Notes: generated by a model not told the origin, from the sequence alone. A DNA stretch of 18,688 bases from JAPUDQ01 sp964552765 (GCA_964552765.1 CAZKIA010000010.1:1-18688); one strand, 5' to 3'. Shown: positions 7,213 through 14,087, counted from the stretch's first letter. Translations and numbers: made by a program.

Positions 7213-7247
7213 TTTACACAGTGATTTTAGAGGTGTATAACGTTATA
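7213..7247 (+). promoter_or_regulatory. Promoter of the CDCA-like gene with a palindrome on its -10 box
   Basis: TTTACA at 7213-7218 and TATAAC at 7236-7241 are separated by 17 bases, close to a vegetative sigma factor promoter. The -10 is the left half of a perfect 12-base palindrome TATAACGTTATA (7236-7247), which may be an operator. A second TATAAC lies at 7255-7260. Confidence 0.5.
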
Positions 7248-7304
7248 AGGATTTTATAACACAAGGATAAATCATTGATGAGTACAGAAAAAGGAGTGTT
7301 TGCT

Positions 7305-8330
7305 ATGGGCGAAATTCAGCGCCATGAAGTTAATGTTTCTGTTATTGCACCAGAAGGAATGGGATACGGTGATGTAGCTGGCATTAGTGTTCGCAAACAA
7401 ATAGAGTCAGGTGAGCTTATACAAGAATCACTAACAGCGGCGATAGATATCGTCATAAATGACAGCGATGTTTTTGTCGCAGTTGACTCAGAGGCGAGTG
7501 ATGATGGTTGCGGTGACGGACGTCCAGTAAGACGCATCTATCAGCTGATCGATAGTTCAAGTGGTGAGGTTAAAGAGTTTAGCCGTTCCCTCAGGCGGGC
7601 AAAATTATTTGGTGGTGGATTAACTGCCAGCAGCAGTATGTGGCGAGCTGTGGATGGAGTACCAGTTAATGGACAAACACTCCGTGGTGATCGTGAGTTC
7701 ATGGCACGGGAGCTTAATAGTGCCGGGATACGGTATGGCGCCCACACCGATAATCATGCGCATGATGAGAAGTGCGGCTGTGGAGCGATAGATCGATATA
7801 ATGATATTACTCATAATGCGACACGCTTCAAAAATGAGATTACAGGGACGCTTCGAATTCTATATGGTGAGGATTTTGATGACAATATTGATGCAATCGA
7901 AAGTACATTTGATATCTATGCACAGCTAAATGAGTCGTACAGTGACGGTATGACGGGCCGTGAGATGATGAGTTTCATAGAGTCTGAGGGTGCTATCGTT
8001 AAAGAGTTATCTGATGAACACCTAGAAGACCTTGCAGTTCTCAATGATATTGAAGGGACGACACTCGATCAAGAAAAAATGAGACAAAAACTGTCTGAAA
8101 AAGGACTATCCCCTAATATTCAATGTTTCGTTGTAGATGTGTGGCGTGGACGCATGTATGCTGATTTTGTCGCACAGCTTGCTGTGGGGCATGGCTATGA
8201 CTATAGCGAATCATATAAAAAAGCATATGCCGATTTTCTTATTCGTACGTGTGCTGTGAGTGCTACTTTAACTGCAGGGGATCAGCCGGTTATCTATCGC
8301 AATAATCGTCTAAGCTCACGAGTTGCCTAG
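7305..8330 (+). CDS. Cadmium-carbonic-anhydrase-like (CDCA fold) protein
   Basis: A 341-residue protein of unproven function. Its motifs line up in order with those of the diatom cadmium carbonic anhydrase CDCA1, as I remember that sequence. They are GCGDGRP (Cys69, Asp71, Arg73) for its C-V-D-G-R; a glycine-rich LFGGGL; YGAHTDNHAHDEKCGCG (His147, then Cys157 ten residues on) for its H-x9-C metal pair; and a C-terminal CFVVDVWRGRMYAD plus FLIRTCAVSATLTAG for its FIVDGW and alanine-rich helix. Two Cys and one His would bind Zn2+ or Cd2+, and the reaction would be CO2 hydration. It has no signal peptide, so it is probably cytoplasmic. I start at 7305 because AAAAAGGAG lies eight bases upstream; ATG at 7278 would add nine residues with a weaker site. 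It is monocistronic, with its own promoter. The fold match is an inference from motif order. Confidence 0.6.
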   Translation: MGEIQRHEVNVSVIAPEGMGYGDVAGISVRKQIESGELIQESLTAAIDIVINDSDVFVAVDSEASDDGCGDGRPVRRIYQLIDSSSGEVKEFSRSLRRAKLFGGGLTASSSMWRAVDGVPVNGQTLRGDREFMARELNSAGIRYGAHTDNHAHDEKCGCGAIDRYNDITHNATRFKNEITGTLRILYGEDFDDNIDAIESTFDIYAQLNESYSDGMTGREMMSFIESEGAIVKELSDEHLEDLAVLNDIEGTTLDQEKMRQKLSEKGLSPNIQCFVVDVWRGRMYADFVAQLAVGHGYDYSESYKKAYADFLIRTCAVSATLTAGDQPVIYRNNRLSSRVA

Positions 8331-9340
8331 TGATGTCGATGTGATTTCAGAAGCTCACGAACCTCATTTGTTGTGTGTGTATTCATTAGTTTGGTACGCA
8401 GGTCACTTGCGCCGTCAAAATCGCGGATGTAGATCTTGAAAAAGCGCTTCAATGTCTCAAATGGGCGTTTGGTTAGTTCGCTGTACTGGTCATATTGATC
8501 TAGGTGATAGGATAGCAGGTTGATTAATTTCTCCTTGTGCGTTTCGAATTTCGACGAAGTAATATGCTCATCCATACTTCCTTCGATATTCGAAATTCCA
8601 TCGTCGAAATTCGACTTCGCAAATGCATACGGGTTAGCAAATATTCCTCGCCCTATCATCACACCATCGATCCCGTAGGTATCGGCGAGCTCTTGGCCAT
8701 GTGCTCGATCGTGGATATCACCATTTATGATGAGTGGTGTGTGTGGTGCAATGGTATCGCATAGTTGCTTGATGTCAGGTATCAGCTCAAAATGCGCCGG
8801 GACTTTACTCATCTCGCGTTTAGTCCGTAAATGTATAGTAAGTGCCGCGATGTCTTGATGGAGAAGAAACGTCAGCCACTCGCGCCATTCATCGACGTGC
8901 GTGTAGCCTAGACGTGTTTTGACGCTGACTGGGAGCCCACTCTCTTTGGCGGAGGCAATTATCTGTGCGGCAACGTCGGGCGTACGAATCATTTGTGCAC
9001 CGCCACCGCCACGAATGGCGCTCTGGTCGGGACACCCCATATTGATATCGATCCCATCATAGCCCCAAACTGCGCATTGTGTGGCAAGCGCCGCCATTGC
9101 TTCGGGATCACTACCCCATAGCTGTGCAGCAATCGGTGATTCATCATTAGCTTTAACCAGCCGTCCGCCAATAGCTTTTTCGCCCGCTCGGTACCAACCG
9201 GTCGCATTGGTAAATTCAGTGAAATACACATCGGGCGGAGCGGCTTTTTGGACAACATGCCGAAACACCACGTCGGTCACTGCCTCCATGGGAGCAAGAG
9301 CATAAAATGGTCGTGGCACGTCATTCCAAAAGTTCTTCAT
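8327..9340 (-). CDS. dus: tRNA-dihydrouridine synthase with a palindromic in-frame insert
   Basis: A 337-residue FMN enzyme that reduces uridines of tRNA to dihydrouridine with NADPH. The TIM barrel begins YALAPMEAVTD (residues 13-23). The catalytic cysteine is Cys103 in NMGCPDQSAIRGGGGA. The barrel also carries SVKTRLG (139-145) for the substrate, and PLIINGDI plus GVMIGRGIFANPYAF for flavin phosphate binding. The C-terminal helical domain has RPFETLKRFFKIYIR and LMNTHTTNEVR, close to the Firmicutes-type enzymes. Residues about 242-265 look extra compared with that family and are encoded by an inverted repeat. A GATAAT -10 hexamer ends six bases before the ATG at 9340, so the message is probably leaderless; the adjacent ATG at 9343 is possible. 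The stop overlaps that of the convergent CDCA-like gene within CTAG. Confidence 0.93.
   Translation of the reverse strand: MKNFWNDVPRPFYALAPMEAVTDVVFRHVVQKAAPPDVYFTEFTNATGWYRAGEKAIGGRLVKANDESPIAAQLWGSDPEAMAALATQCAVWGYDGIDINMGCPDQSAIRGGGGAQMIRTPDVAAQIIASAKESGLPVSVKTRLGYTHVDEWREWLTFLLHQDIAALTIHLRTKREMSKVPAHFELIPDIKQLCDTIAPHTPLIINGDIHDRAHGQELADTYGIDGVMIGRGIFANPYAFAKSNFDDGISNIEGSMDEHITSSKFETHKEKLINLLSYHLDQYDQYSELTKRPFETLKRFFKIYIRDFDGASDLRTKLMNTHTTNEVRELLKSHRHH
8544..8614. repeat. Palindromic insert inside dus
   Basis: TCGAATTTCGACGA at 8544-8557 is the perfect 14-base reverse complement of 8601-8614. The 43 bases between contain further TTCGA/TCGAA motifs (8582-8595). The element stays in frame with dus and encodes a hydrophilic loop after the NPYAF motif. 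Confidence 0.8.
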
Positions 9341-9346
9341 CATAGT

Positions 9347-9352
9347 ATTATC
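9347..9352 (-). promoter_or_regulatory. -10 box of dus
   Basis: GATAAT on the minus strand ends six bases before the preferred dus ATG. No ribosome-binding sequence fits between them, which points to a leaderless transcript. Confidence 0.45.
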
Positions 9353-9368
9353 TCATACACATAGTGAG

Positions 9369-9394
9369 GCGGGTATCATCGAAATGATACCCGC
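9369..9394 (-). terminator. Hairpin after the 50-residue gene
   Basis: GCGGGTATCAT and ATGATACCCGC pair over 11 bases around a CGAA loop, just beyond the stop at 9400. No T-tract follows on either strand, so it may stabilise the mRNA end rather than terminate transcription. Confidence 0.4.
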
Positions 9395-9399
9395 TTGCG

Positions 9400-9552
9400 T
9401 CACTGTTTGCCTTGTTGGCGACGACGTTCTTCGATAGCGACCTGATTGTTCAGTTGCCGCTTCATCTCGTCTCGATCACCCCGTGCCTTCGCTTCATCGA
9501 AGCGTTTCTGCACTTCTTGCCTGAGTACTTCATCATGATTATTGTTCGACAT
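9400..9552 (-). CDS. Small charged, helical hypothetical protein
   Basis: A 50-residue protein beginning MSNNNHDEVLRQEVQKRF and ending EERRRQQGKQ, stop TGA. Nearly half of its residues are charged. It has no hydrophobic segment and would form one or two amphipathic helices, so it could bind nucleic acid or a partner protein. I do not recognise it. The start at 9552 is set by GGGAGG about five bases upstream; a longer frame starting at 9603 has no such signal. A duplicated -10 box lies about 50 bases upstream and a hairpin follows the stop, so it is a self-contained transcription unit. The strong ribosome site makes it likely real. Confidence 0.65.
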   Translation of the reverse strand: MSNNNHDEVLRQEVQKRFDEAKARGDRDEMKRQLNNQVAIEERRRQQGKQ

Positions 9553-9600
9553 GATGCCTCCCTTTTCGTGTGATGGTCTCTGGACTACTGCAGTGACGAA

Positions 9601-9620
9601 CATATTATATCATATTATAT
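9601..9620 (-). promoter_or_regulatory. Tandem duplicated -10 boxes
   Basis: The 10-base unit catattatat occurs twice in direct succession (9601-9610 and 9611-9620). On the minus strand each copy contains TATAAT (9604-9609 and 9614-9619). They precede the 50-residue gene by about 50 bases and could give two start sites ten bases apart. Confidence 0.5.
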
Positions 9621-9630
9621 CTAAATTTTA

Positions 9631-9653
9631 AAGACCACTCGTTGAGTGGTCTT
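9631..9653 (-). terminator. Hairpin ending the structured RNA region
   Basis: AAGACCACT and AGTGGTCTT form a 9-bp stem around a five-base loop. On the minus strand it is followed by TTAAAATTT, a weak T-rich tail. It probably ends transcription of the structured region before the next promoter. Confidence 0.5.
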
Positions 9654-9823
9654 GGTGTGCAGGTGCCCGGACGAGGGATGAGTGGGGACGTACCCCTCCC
9701 TCGTCCGGGCGCGCCGGGATCGCCTATTTGTATAGTGGGCTGTGGAGGCCGCCGCGCCTCACTAACAAATAGCCTGAGTATTGTGACGCCGCGACAGTCA
9801 CTCCCGGAAGTTTGAAGAGACAC
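9654..9823 (-). ncRNA. Candidate structured non-coding RNA downstream of the tRNA-like element
   Basis: About 170 bases with no plausible gene but dense pairing. GCCCGGACGAGGGA (9665-9678) pairs perfectly over 14 bases with 9697-9710 and encloses GGGG/CCCC. CTATTTGT (9724-9731) pairs with 9765-9772 and continues as TAGTG (9733-9737) with CACTA (9760-9764) past a single-base bulge. GTGAC (9783-9787) pairs with GTCAC (9797-9801). CCGGGA (9714-9719) with TCCCGG (9802-9807) would close the last two hairpins into one domain. The orientation is taken from the flanking tRNA-like element and the terminator hairpin. I tried to match it to RNase P RNA, tmRNA and SRP RNA by their conserved words and could not. 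Confidence 0.45.
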
Positions 9824-9937
9824 TGGTCGAGGTGTGGGGACTCGAACCCCTCCTTCTCTAGTGCGTCATTGCGAGTGCTACCACGTGGATAGTTCTGTAA
9901 TGACTAGAGCCGGATACCCGGCCGAAGCCGCACCTCG
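9824..9937 (-). ncRNA. tRNA-shaped RNA with encoded CCA and a long helix replacing the anticodon arm
   Basis: Read on the minus strand, CGAGGTG (9937-9931) pairs with CACCTCG (9834-9828) as a perfect 7-bp acceptor stem, followed by discriminator A and CCA. A T-arm precedes it: AGGGG-TTCGAGT-CCCCA, four of five pairs, with a canonical TTCGA loop. In place of the anticodon arm is CTCTAG-TCATT pairing with AATGA-(CGCA)-CTAGAG, an 11-bp bulged helix capped by about 28 bases containing CTA/TAG and CC/GG pairs. The four-base variable loop AAGG sits where a tRNA would have it. The D region can form CGGC-TTCG-GCCG or GCCGG/CCGGC but lacks a normal D-loop. Total is 114 bases against about 76 for a tRNA, and I see no anticodon loop. 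It could be a tRNA mimic, a tmRNA-like remnant or a tRNA with an insert. Confidence 0.55.
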
Positions 9938-9952
9938 TTGGAGCTGGAGTAT

Positions 9953-10144
9953 TTAACCCCGGCCCTTGCACTTGGAACAGTCACCGGTCATCCGGCAGCC
10001 ATTGCAGGCCACTTGATTGCCGAGTCCGCCGTTGGTGGTGCCTCTTCCGCCACAGACGGTGCACTTGCCCGATCCGCCACAGCGTTCACATTTAGCCACT
10101 ATGAGCCACTTCCCTTCATGTACGGTGCGATAGCCTATTGCCAT
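9953..10144 (-). CDS. Stand-alone DnaJ-type zinc-finger protein
   Basis: A 63-residue protein with four CxxCxGxG-type motifs: CERCGGSG (19-26), CTVCGGRG (28-35), CNGCRMTG (47-54, Met in place of the first Gly) and CSKCKGRG (56-63). This is the complete four-motif set of the DnaJ cysteine-rich domain, which binds two zinc ions and unfolded protein. Here it comes without a J domain or substrate domain. Small proteins of this type are also used as zinc scaffolds in other systems, so chaperone function is only a possibility. The start is the ATG at 10142-10144; there is no ribosome site, and a promoter-like pair lies just upstream. The stop is 15 bases before the tRNA-shaped RNA, and one transcript may cover both. 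Confidence 0.65.
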   Translation of the reverse strand: MAIGYRTVHEGKWLIVAKCERCGGSGKCTVCGGRGTTNGGLGNQVACNGCRMTGDCSKCKGRG

Positions 10145-10158
10145 CACGACTGCGAACT

Positions 10159-10187
10159 ATGATCTCATAATTATGCACATATTTCAA
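10159..10187 (-). promoter_or_regulatory. Possible promoter of the zinc-finger gene
   Basis: On the minus strand TTGAAA (10187-10182) and GATCAT (10164-10159) are 17 bases apart. Transcription would begin only a few bases before the ATG at 10144. The -10 matches four of six consensus bases. Confidence 0.35.
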
Positions 10188-10202
10188 TAGTCTATAGGTA
10201 GA

Positions 10203-13200
10203 TTACTGCATGATATCACGCTCAAATGCAATGATGCCTGGGTAATCAAGGCTGTAATCACTCGCTGTATCAAAATCAAGCGATTGGATGCGTCGCCAGA
10301 CAGCCCCTAGTAGTCGACGAAACTCAGCTAATTTCACTTCATCGTAGGTATAGTCCAGCGTAACAATGCTCCCTTTTTCGTCTGGTTCAACAAATTCTAT
10401 CCGCCCGCCAGTTACCTGGTAGCCAGCAAATTGACGTGAGTTTTCAACCAGCAACTTGTACATCATGAGCTGTTGTTCGTAGTGATGGAGCTTGATCTTC
10501 TCATAGTCAGTACGACCCTGCCATTTGTGCACGGCCTTACCTGTCTTGTAGTCGGTGATAAATACCGTCTTTTCATCAGTGTCGATATCGATCAGGTCAA
10601 TCGCGCCGGTGATCAGGGCATCATCTACCACGACCGACTCCGTGGCAAAACTTTGCTCGACGAGTTGCGATGGCGTAAAGCTATCGTAGCGTTGGCGTAG
10701 GTATTCACTGAGCACATGCGTGCCGCGTTGTAGCTGCTTGGCAAGCTCTAGCTCGCTCAGTTGGAATTGAGTGAGTGACTGCTCGAAGTCATGGAGTACA
10801 TCTTCGGTCGGACGACGCGTACCAGTTGATGATAGATGAGTATGTGCTCGCTGTAAGGTACGGTGAATTGCAGAACCATAGACAGCACTCGGCCCCATGG
10901 CTTGCGGGAATCGAAGCAGGTTGTGAAGCAAAAATAGCTGTGGTCCACCACGTGAGACATTGAGAAAATTATTCAGATGCGTGGCACTCAATTTGTAGCG
11001 CTCGAGCAGTGGTCGCAGCAATTGATCCTTGGTACTTGTTGGTACATCAAATAAAGGAGCTCTCCAGTCACTTACTACAGCCATGATGTGATCGTGGGTT
11101 GATAAATCATCGTGGTTAGTCGGATCAAGCACACTCTGTGGGATAGAGCCGATTGGCAGCAAATCTTTACCCGTATCGCTACTGCGACCAGCATAGAGCA
11201 TGAGGCTGTCTTTGGCCCGCGTGAGTGCCACGTACAGGAGCCGCAGCCGCTCATCATCACTATCACCAGCGGGAGCGATTGGGAGGTTTGTTGGGAACGG
11301 CAAGAGTCGCGCTCGGCTCCGGGCACTCGCTCCCCAAATTGATTCAACTGCATCAGTGACATACACACGGTCAAATTCTAGGCCTTTTGATTTGTGTGCA
11401 GTGAGCAAGATGATAGCCGATGCGTCGTTCTCGACCGTGGCGTGACTACGTATTGCAAGATTCATCTCGCGGTGTAAGTCTAAAAATTCGATTAAATCTG
11501 CTAGATTTATCACGCGATCAGAACGAAACTCACGGAGTGAACTACGTAGTTTTTGTAGGGCCGTAAGATAAATAAGGTATTTACCAGGCGTCGTCTCAAG
11601 GCTATCACTTGGGAAAAAATATGCCCGATATGGTGAGACAAACTCTTCATCGCTCGCTGTTAGTACAGTCTCTGCCTCGTCGTGAGTGTCATCGGCACTT
11701 TGCATATCGGTGACACCAAACAAATGGTCGCACATAAATTCTAGTGGCTCGACCAGTGAATAATGTGCCGCGACAATCAGCCACTCAGCAATTTGCTGTA
11801 CTCTCCCGCCATATGCCAACATTTCCTCCAGCCAAAAATTTCCACTCTTGTGCGCTGCCAGGCTTAGGCTCCAGATATCACGTGTGGGTACTGCCCAGGC
11901 AGGGTGAGCAAGAAGCTCCGGCAGTAATGCATTCGCCGCATTAAACTGCTGCGAGGCGATATAATGAACAACCCGTCCTACGAGTTCGAGTTGCATAACT
12001 GGTTCTGTTTGCAGGATATCATCCTGATGTTCGTATCGCAGGGGAATGCCTGCCGCCTGCAGATGTGGTAGGAGCGCAATAAGTTGGCGATGATTACGCG
12101 CGATAACGGCTGATGATTTGGTGGAGTCCTGACGATAATCATCGATGATGCGACGAGCGAGCTGATGTCGGGATTCGTGCTCAGAAGCATATGTTTCAAA
12201 TGCCGTAAAATGAGAGTCAGCGCGGTGATGTGGTGAAAGTGTCTTATCAAGGCCCAGCGTGGTCTCAAGACGCTCTTCACCCTGGACGATGACAGACCGA
12301 GCAAGCGTGAGGATATCACTCCCTGATCGATAATTGTCGGTCAAAGTAATGACGTTTACTTGGTCATAGCGTGAAGTAAAATCGATAATATTGCTCACGC
12401 GTGCTCCCTGAAACCGATAAATTGCTTGGTCATCATCACCAACCACCATAAGATTTGGCCGCCCCTGGCTCGCTTCATTATTTGTTAGATTCCAAATCAG
12501 TCGCATCTGTGCGTCGTTTGTATCTTGAAACTCATCTACCAGAATATACTGGTACGTTTCCTGTAGGTCATAGCGTAAATCGGCAAATACCTCCATGGCA
12601 TGGACGGCTCGGAGAATCATATCATCATAGTCATACAGCTCCGCAGCTTGCATCGCAACCAGATAGTCATAGTACACACCAATCAGAGCACGCAACTTGA
12701 CGCTACGTACACTATCGCGCAAGGTGTAGTCGCCATGGGCATTTTTTTGCAGGTACGTTTTTTTCCAGGCGCTAAGTGGCTTTGTAGTATTCGCTTCTAC
12801 TGAGTGATCAAGTGCATCGTGAAGTGAGTTGTGGATGCTCTGGCGAAGTGACGTATAGCCAATGAGCGAGAGCGGTTCGTCTGTGTAGGTATCTATCTCA
12901 TCAAGCAGTGCCGTGATAGCGGGAAATTGTTTCTTGCTAAGACGTGCTCCAAATACCCGCTGAAGCCGTGGCTCTAGTTGTGCACATAATGCATCGTTGC
13001 GATCAAGTACGAGACCAAGCTCGTCTGGCGTAAGCCCACTTTTTTTAAGATCAGAAATAGTTGATTGAATATCACGTAAGTACGTGTATTCACCATTCAT
13101 CGTGCTGGCGAGAGGATTCTTATGAGGGAGTTTCTCGAGGATACCCGATAGTATTTCGTATGTACTCAGCTCATCAGCCGGGCGAAAATGCGCTCCGTGG

Positions 13201-13517
13201 TAAAAATACTGCCCATACCGATTGATAATCTCTGAGCCAAAGCTATGAAAGGTATGAATGGCGACTTTGTATGCGTCGGGGCCGATCAACCCCGCCAGGC
13301 GTTCACGCATAGCGACAGCTCCACTATCAGTAAATGTCATGCAGAGGATGTTTTGTGGCAGCGCATCAGTTTTAGCGAGTATGTTTGCCACACGAACACT
13401 TAGTAGCTCGGTCTTTCCTGTCCCTGGCCCAGCGACTACCATCACGGGCCCATCGATCGTATCGACTGCCTCACGTTGCGCTGTATTCAGCGCTTTGTAC
13501 CGTGTTGTAAACTCCAT
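10203..13517 (-). CDS. UvrD/AddA-type DNA helicase fused to a RecB-like nuclease domain
   Basis: An 1104-residue superfamily 1A helicase. Motifs in order are LNTAQREAV (Q motif, 10-18), AGPGTGKT (Walker A, 29-36), ILVDEFQDTN (motif II), VVGDDDQAIYRFQGA (III), TDNYRSG (IV), ILLTAHKSKGLEFDRVYV (V) and RLLYVALTRAKDSL (VI). The C-terminal third has RecB/Cas4-family PD-(D/E)xK nuclease residues: His885 in SAIHRTLQ, Asp974 in GAIDLID, Asp989-Tyr-Lys991 in TDYKTGK and the QQLMMY motif near 1016. All catalytic residues are present, so it should unwind and cut DNA, as AddA does when processing double-strand breaks. No AddB partner is in the window. A TATAAT ends eight bases before the ATG and no ribosome site is seen, so the mRNA is probably leaderless. 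Confidence 0.93.
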   Translation of the reverse strand: MEFTTRYKALNTAQREAVDTIDGPVMVVAGPGTGKTELLSVRVANILAKTDALPQNILCMTFTDSGAVAMRERLAGLIGPDAYKVAIHTFHSFGSEIINRYGQYFYHGAHFRPADELSTYEILSGILEKLPHKNPLASTMNGEYTYLRDIQSTISDLKKSGLTPDELGLVLDRNDALCAQLEPRLQRVFGARLSKKQFPAITALLDEIDTYTDEPLSLIGYTSLRQSIHNSLHDALDHSVEANTTKPLSAWKKTYLQKNAHGDYTLRDSVRSVKLRALIGVYYDYLVAMQAAELYDYDDMILRAVHAMEVFADLRYDLQETYQYILVDEFQDTNDAQMRLIWNLTNNEASQGRPNLMVVGDDDQAIYRFQGARVSNIIDFTSRYDQVNVITLTDNYRSGSDILTLARSVIVQGEERLETTLGLDKTLSPHHRADSHFTAFETYASEHESRHQLARRIIDDYRQDSTKSSAVIARNHRQLIALLPHLQAAGIPLRYEHQDDILQTEPVMQLELVGRVVHYIASQQFNAANALLPELLAHPAWAVPTRDIWSLSLAAHKSGNFWLEEMLAYGGRVQQIAEWLIVAAHYSLVEPLEFMCDHLFGVTDMQSADDTHDEAETVLTASDEEFVSPYRAYFFPSDSLETTPGKYLIYLTALQKLRSSLREFRSDRVINLADLIEFLDLHREMNLAIRSHATVENDASAIILLTAHKSKGLEFDRVYVTDAVESIWGASARSRARLLPFPTNLPIAPAGDSDDERLRLLYVALTRAKDSLMLYAGRSSDTGKDLLPIGSIPQSVLDPTNHDDLSTHDHIMAVVSDWRAPLFDVPTSTKDQLLRPLLERYKLSATHLNNFLNVSRGGPQLFLLHNLLRFPQAMGPSAVYGSAIHRTLQRAHTHLSSTGTRRPTEDVLHDFEQSLTQFQLSELELAKQLQRGTHVLSEYLRQRYDSFTPSQLVEQSFATESVVVDDALITGAIDLIDIDTDEKTVFITDYKTGKAVHKWQGRTDYEKIKLHHYEQQLMMYKLLVENSRQFAGYQVTGGRIEFVEPDEKGSIVTLDYTYDEVKLAEFRRLLGAVWRRIQSLDFDTASDYSLDYPGIIAFERDIMQ

Positions 13518-13525
13518 TGGTATCT

Positions 13526-13531
13526 ATTATA
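13526..13531 (-). promoter_or_regulatory. -10 box of the helicase-nuclease gene
   Basis: A consensus TATAAT on the minus strand, eight bases before the ATG at 13517. No convincing -35 is seen. It shares a short divergent spacer with the promoter of the gene at 13599. Confidence 0.55.
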
Positions 13532-13585
13532 CAGAAATGTACCCAAAGATTATTCTTATGCTCGTCTTGCTATCATGTACGGTGA

Positions 13586-13591
13586 TACAAT
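13586..13591 (+). promoter_or_regulatory. -10 box of the uncharacterised gene at 13599
   Basis: TACAAT ends seven bases before the ATG, with no ribosome site between. It fits the leaderless pattern of other genes here. Confidence 0.45.
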
Positions 13592-13598
13592 ACTGACA

Positions 13599-14087
13599 AT
13601 GAACAATGATATCTTTGATGATCTAGCAATCGAGGAGCTAACGCAAAAATACTTTGGGGTGCCGGTGGATATTGCCAAAGTCTATGCACGCAGTGTGCCC
13701 GCAGGGCGCAGTGCCAATGCCTCGGTGTTTTTGACGACAAAAAACAAGCTATATGTCGTCGTCACGGGATCGGCGCCACTGACGCTTGGCGATGTACGCA
13801 AAATCGTGCTCCGTATGGGCATGAAAGCTGAAGCCTACTGTTCGCCAAAGGGCCAGCCGAATTATTTTAATGATATTGCAGTTGAGAAGTTTAAGAGTGT
13901 CTACCCTGGACGACACAGCATTACAGAGGTAGATTTGCGGTTTTACCGCCTCATGGCACCGTATAATCCCGCGCTTGTCAGCATATCGGAGATTACTGGT
14001 GGCGTGATCAATCAGTTTGATCCAGAAGCCACTACAGGTTGGCGGCCAACTGCCAAGGCGCAGTACAAGCAGATCAAAACAGTCTAA
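13599..14087 (+). CDS. Uncharacterised 162-residue protein
   Basis: I do not recognise this protein. It begins MNNDIFDDLAIEELTQKYFG. A likely beta-rich core follows (ASVFLTTKNKLYVVVTGSAP, residues 41-60), then a helix (LTLGDVRKIVLRMGMKA) and a basic, aromatic segment (RFYRLMAPYNPALVSI). The C-terminus is basic (KAQYKQIKTV). It has no membrane segment, signal peptide or cysteine pattern, so it is probably a cytoplasmic single-domain protein. The frame remains open upstream to 13476, but that part overlaps the helicase gene. The ATG at 13599 is preferred because a TACAAT box ends seven bases before it. Divergent from the helicase-nuclease gene. No close downstream partner on the same strand; the next genes face it. 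Confidence 0.75.
   Translation: MNNDIFDDLAIEELTQKYFGVPVDIAKVYARSVPAGRSANASVFLTTKNKLYVVVTGSAPLTLGDVRKIVLRMGMKAEAYCSPKGQPNYFNDIAVEKFKSVYPGRHSITEVDLRFYRLMAPYNPALVSISEITGGVINQFDPEATTGWRPTAKAQYKQIKTV

Noticed and set aside
9605..9823. 72-codon open frame over the structured region
   Set aside because: No start signal; the composition reflects GC-rich stems, and RNA pairing explains it better.
9824..9937. A tmRNA gene in its standard or permuted form
   Set aside because: Both acceptor strands are only 114 bases apart, and no tag frame with paired stops or pseudoknots can be placed. GGCTTCGGCCGGG only vaguely recalls the conserved tmRNA 5' word.
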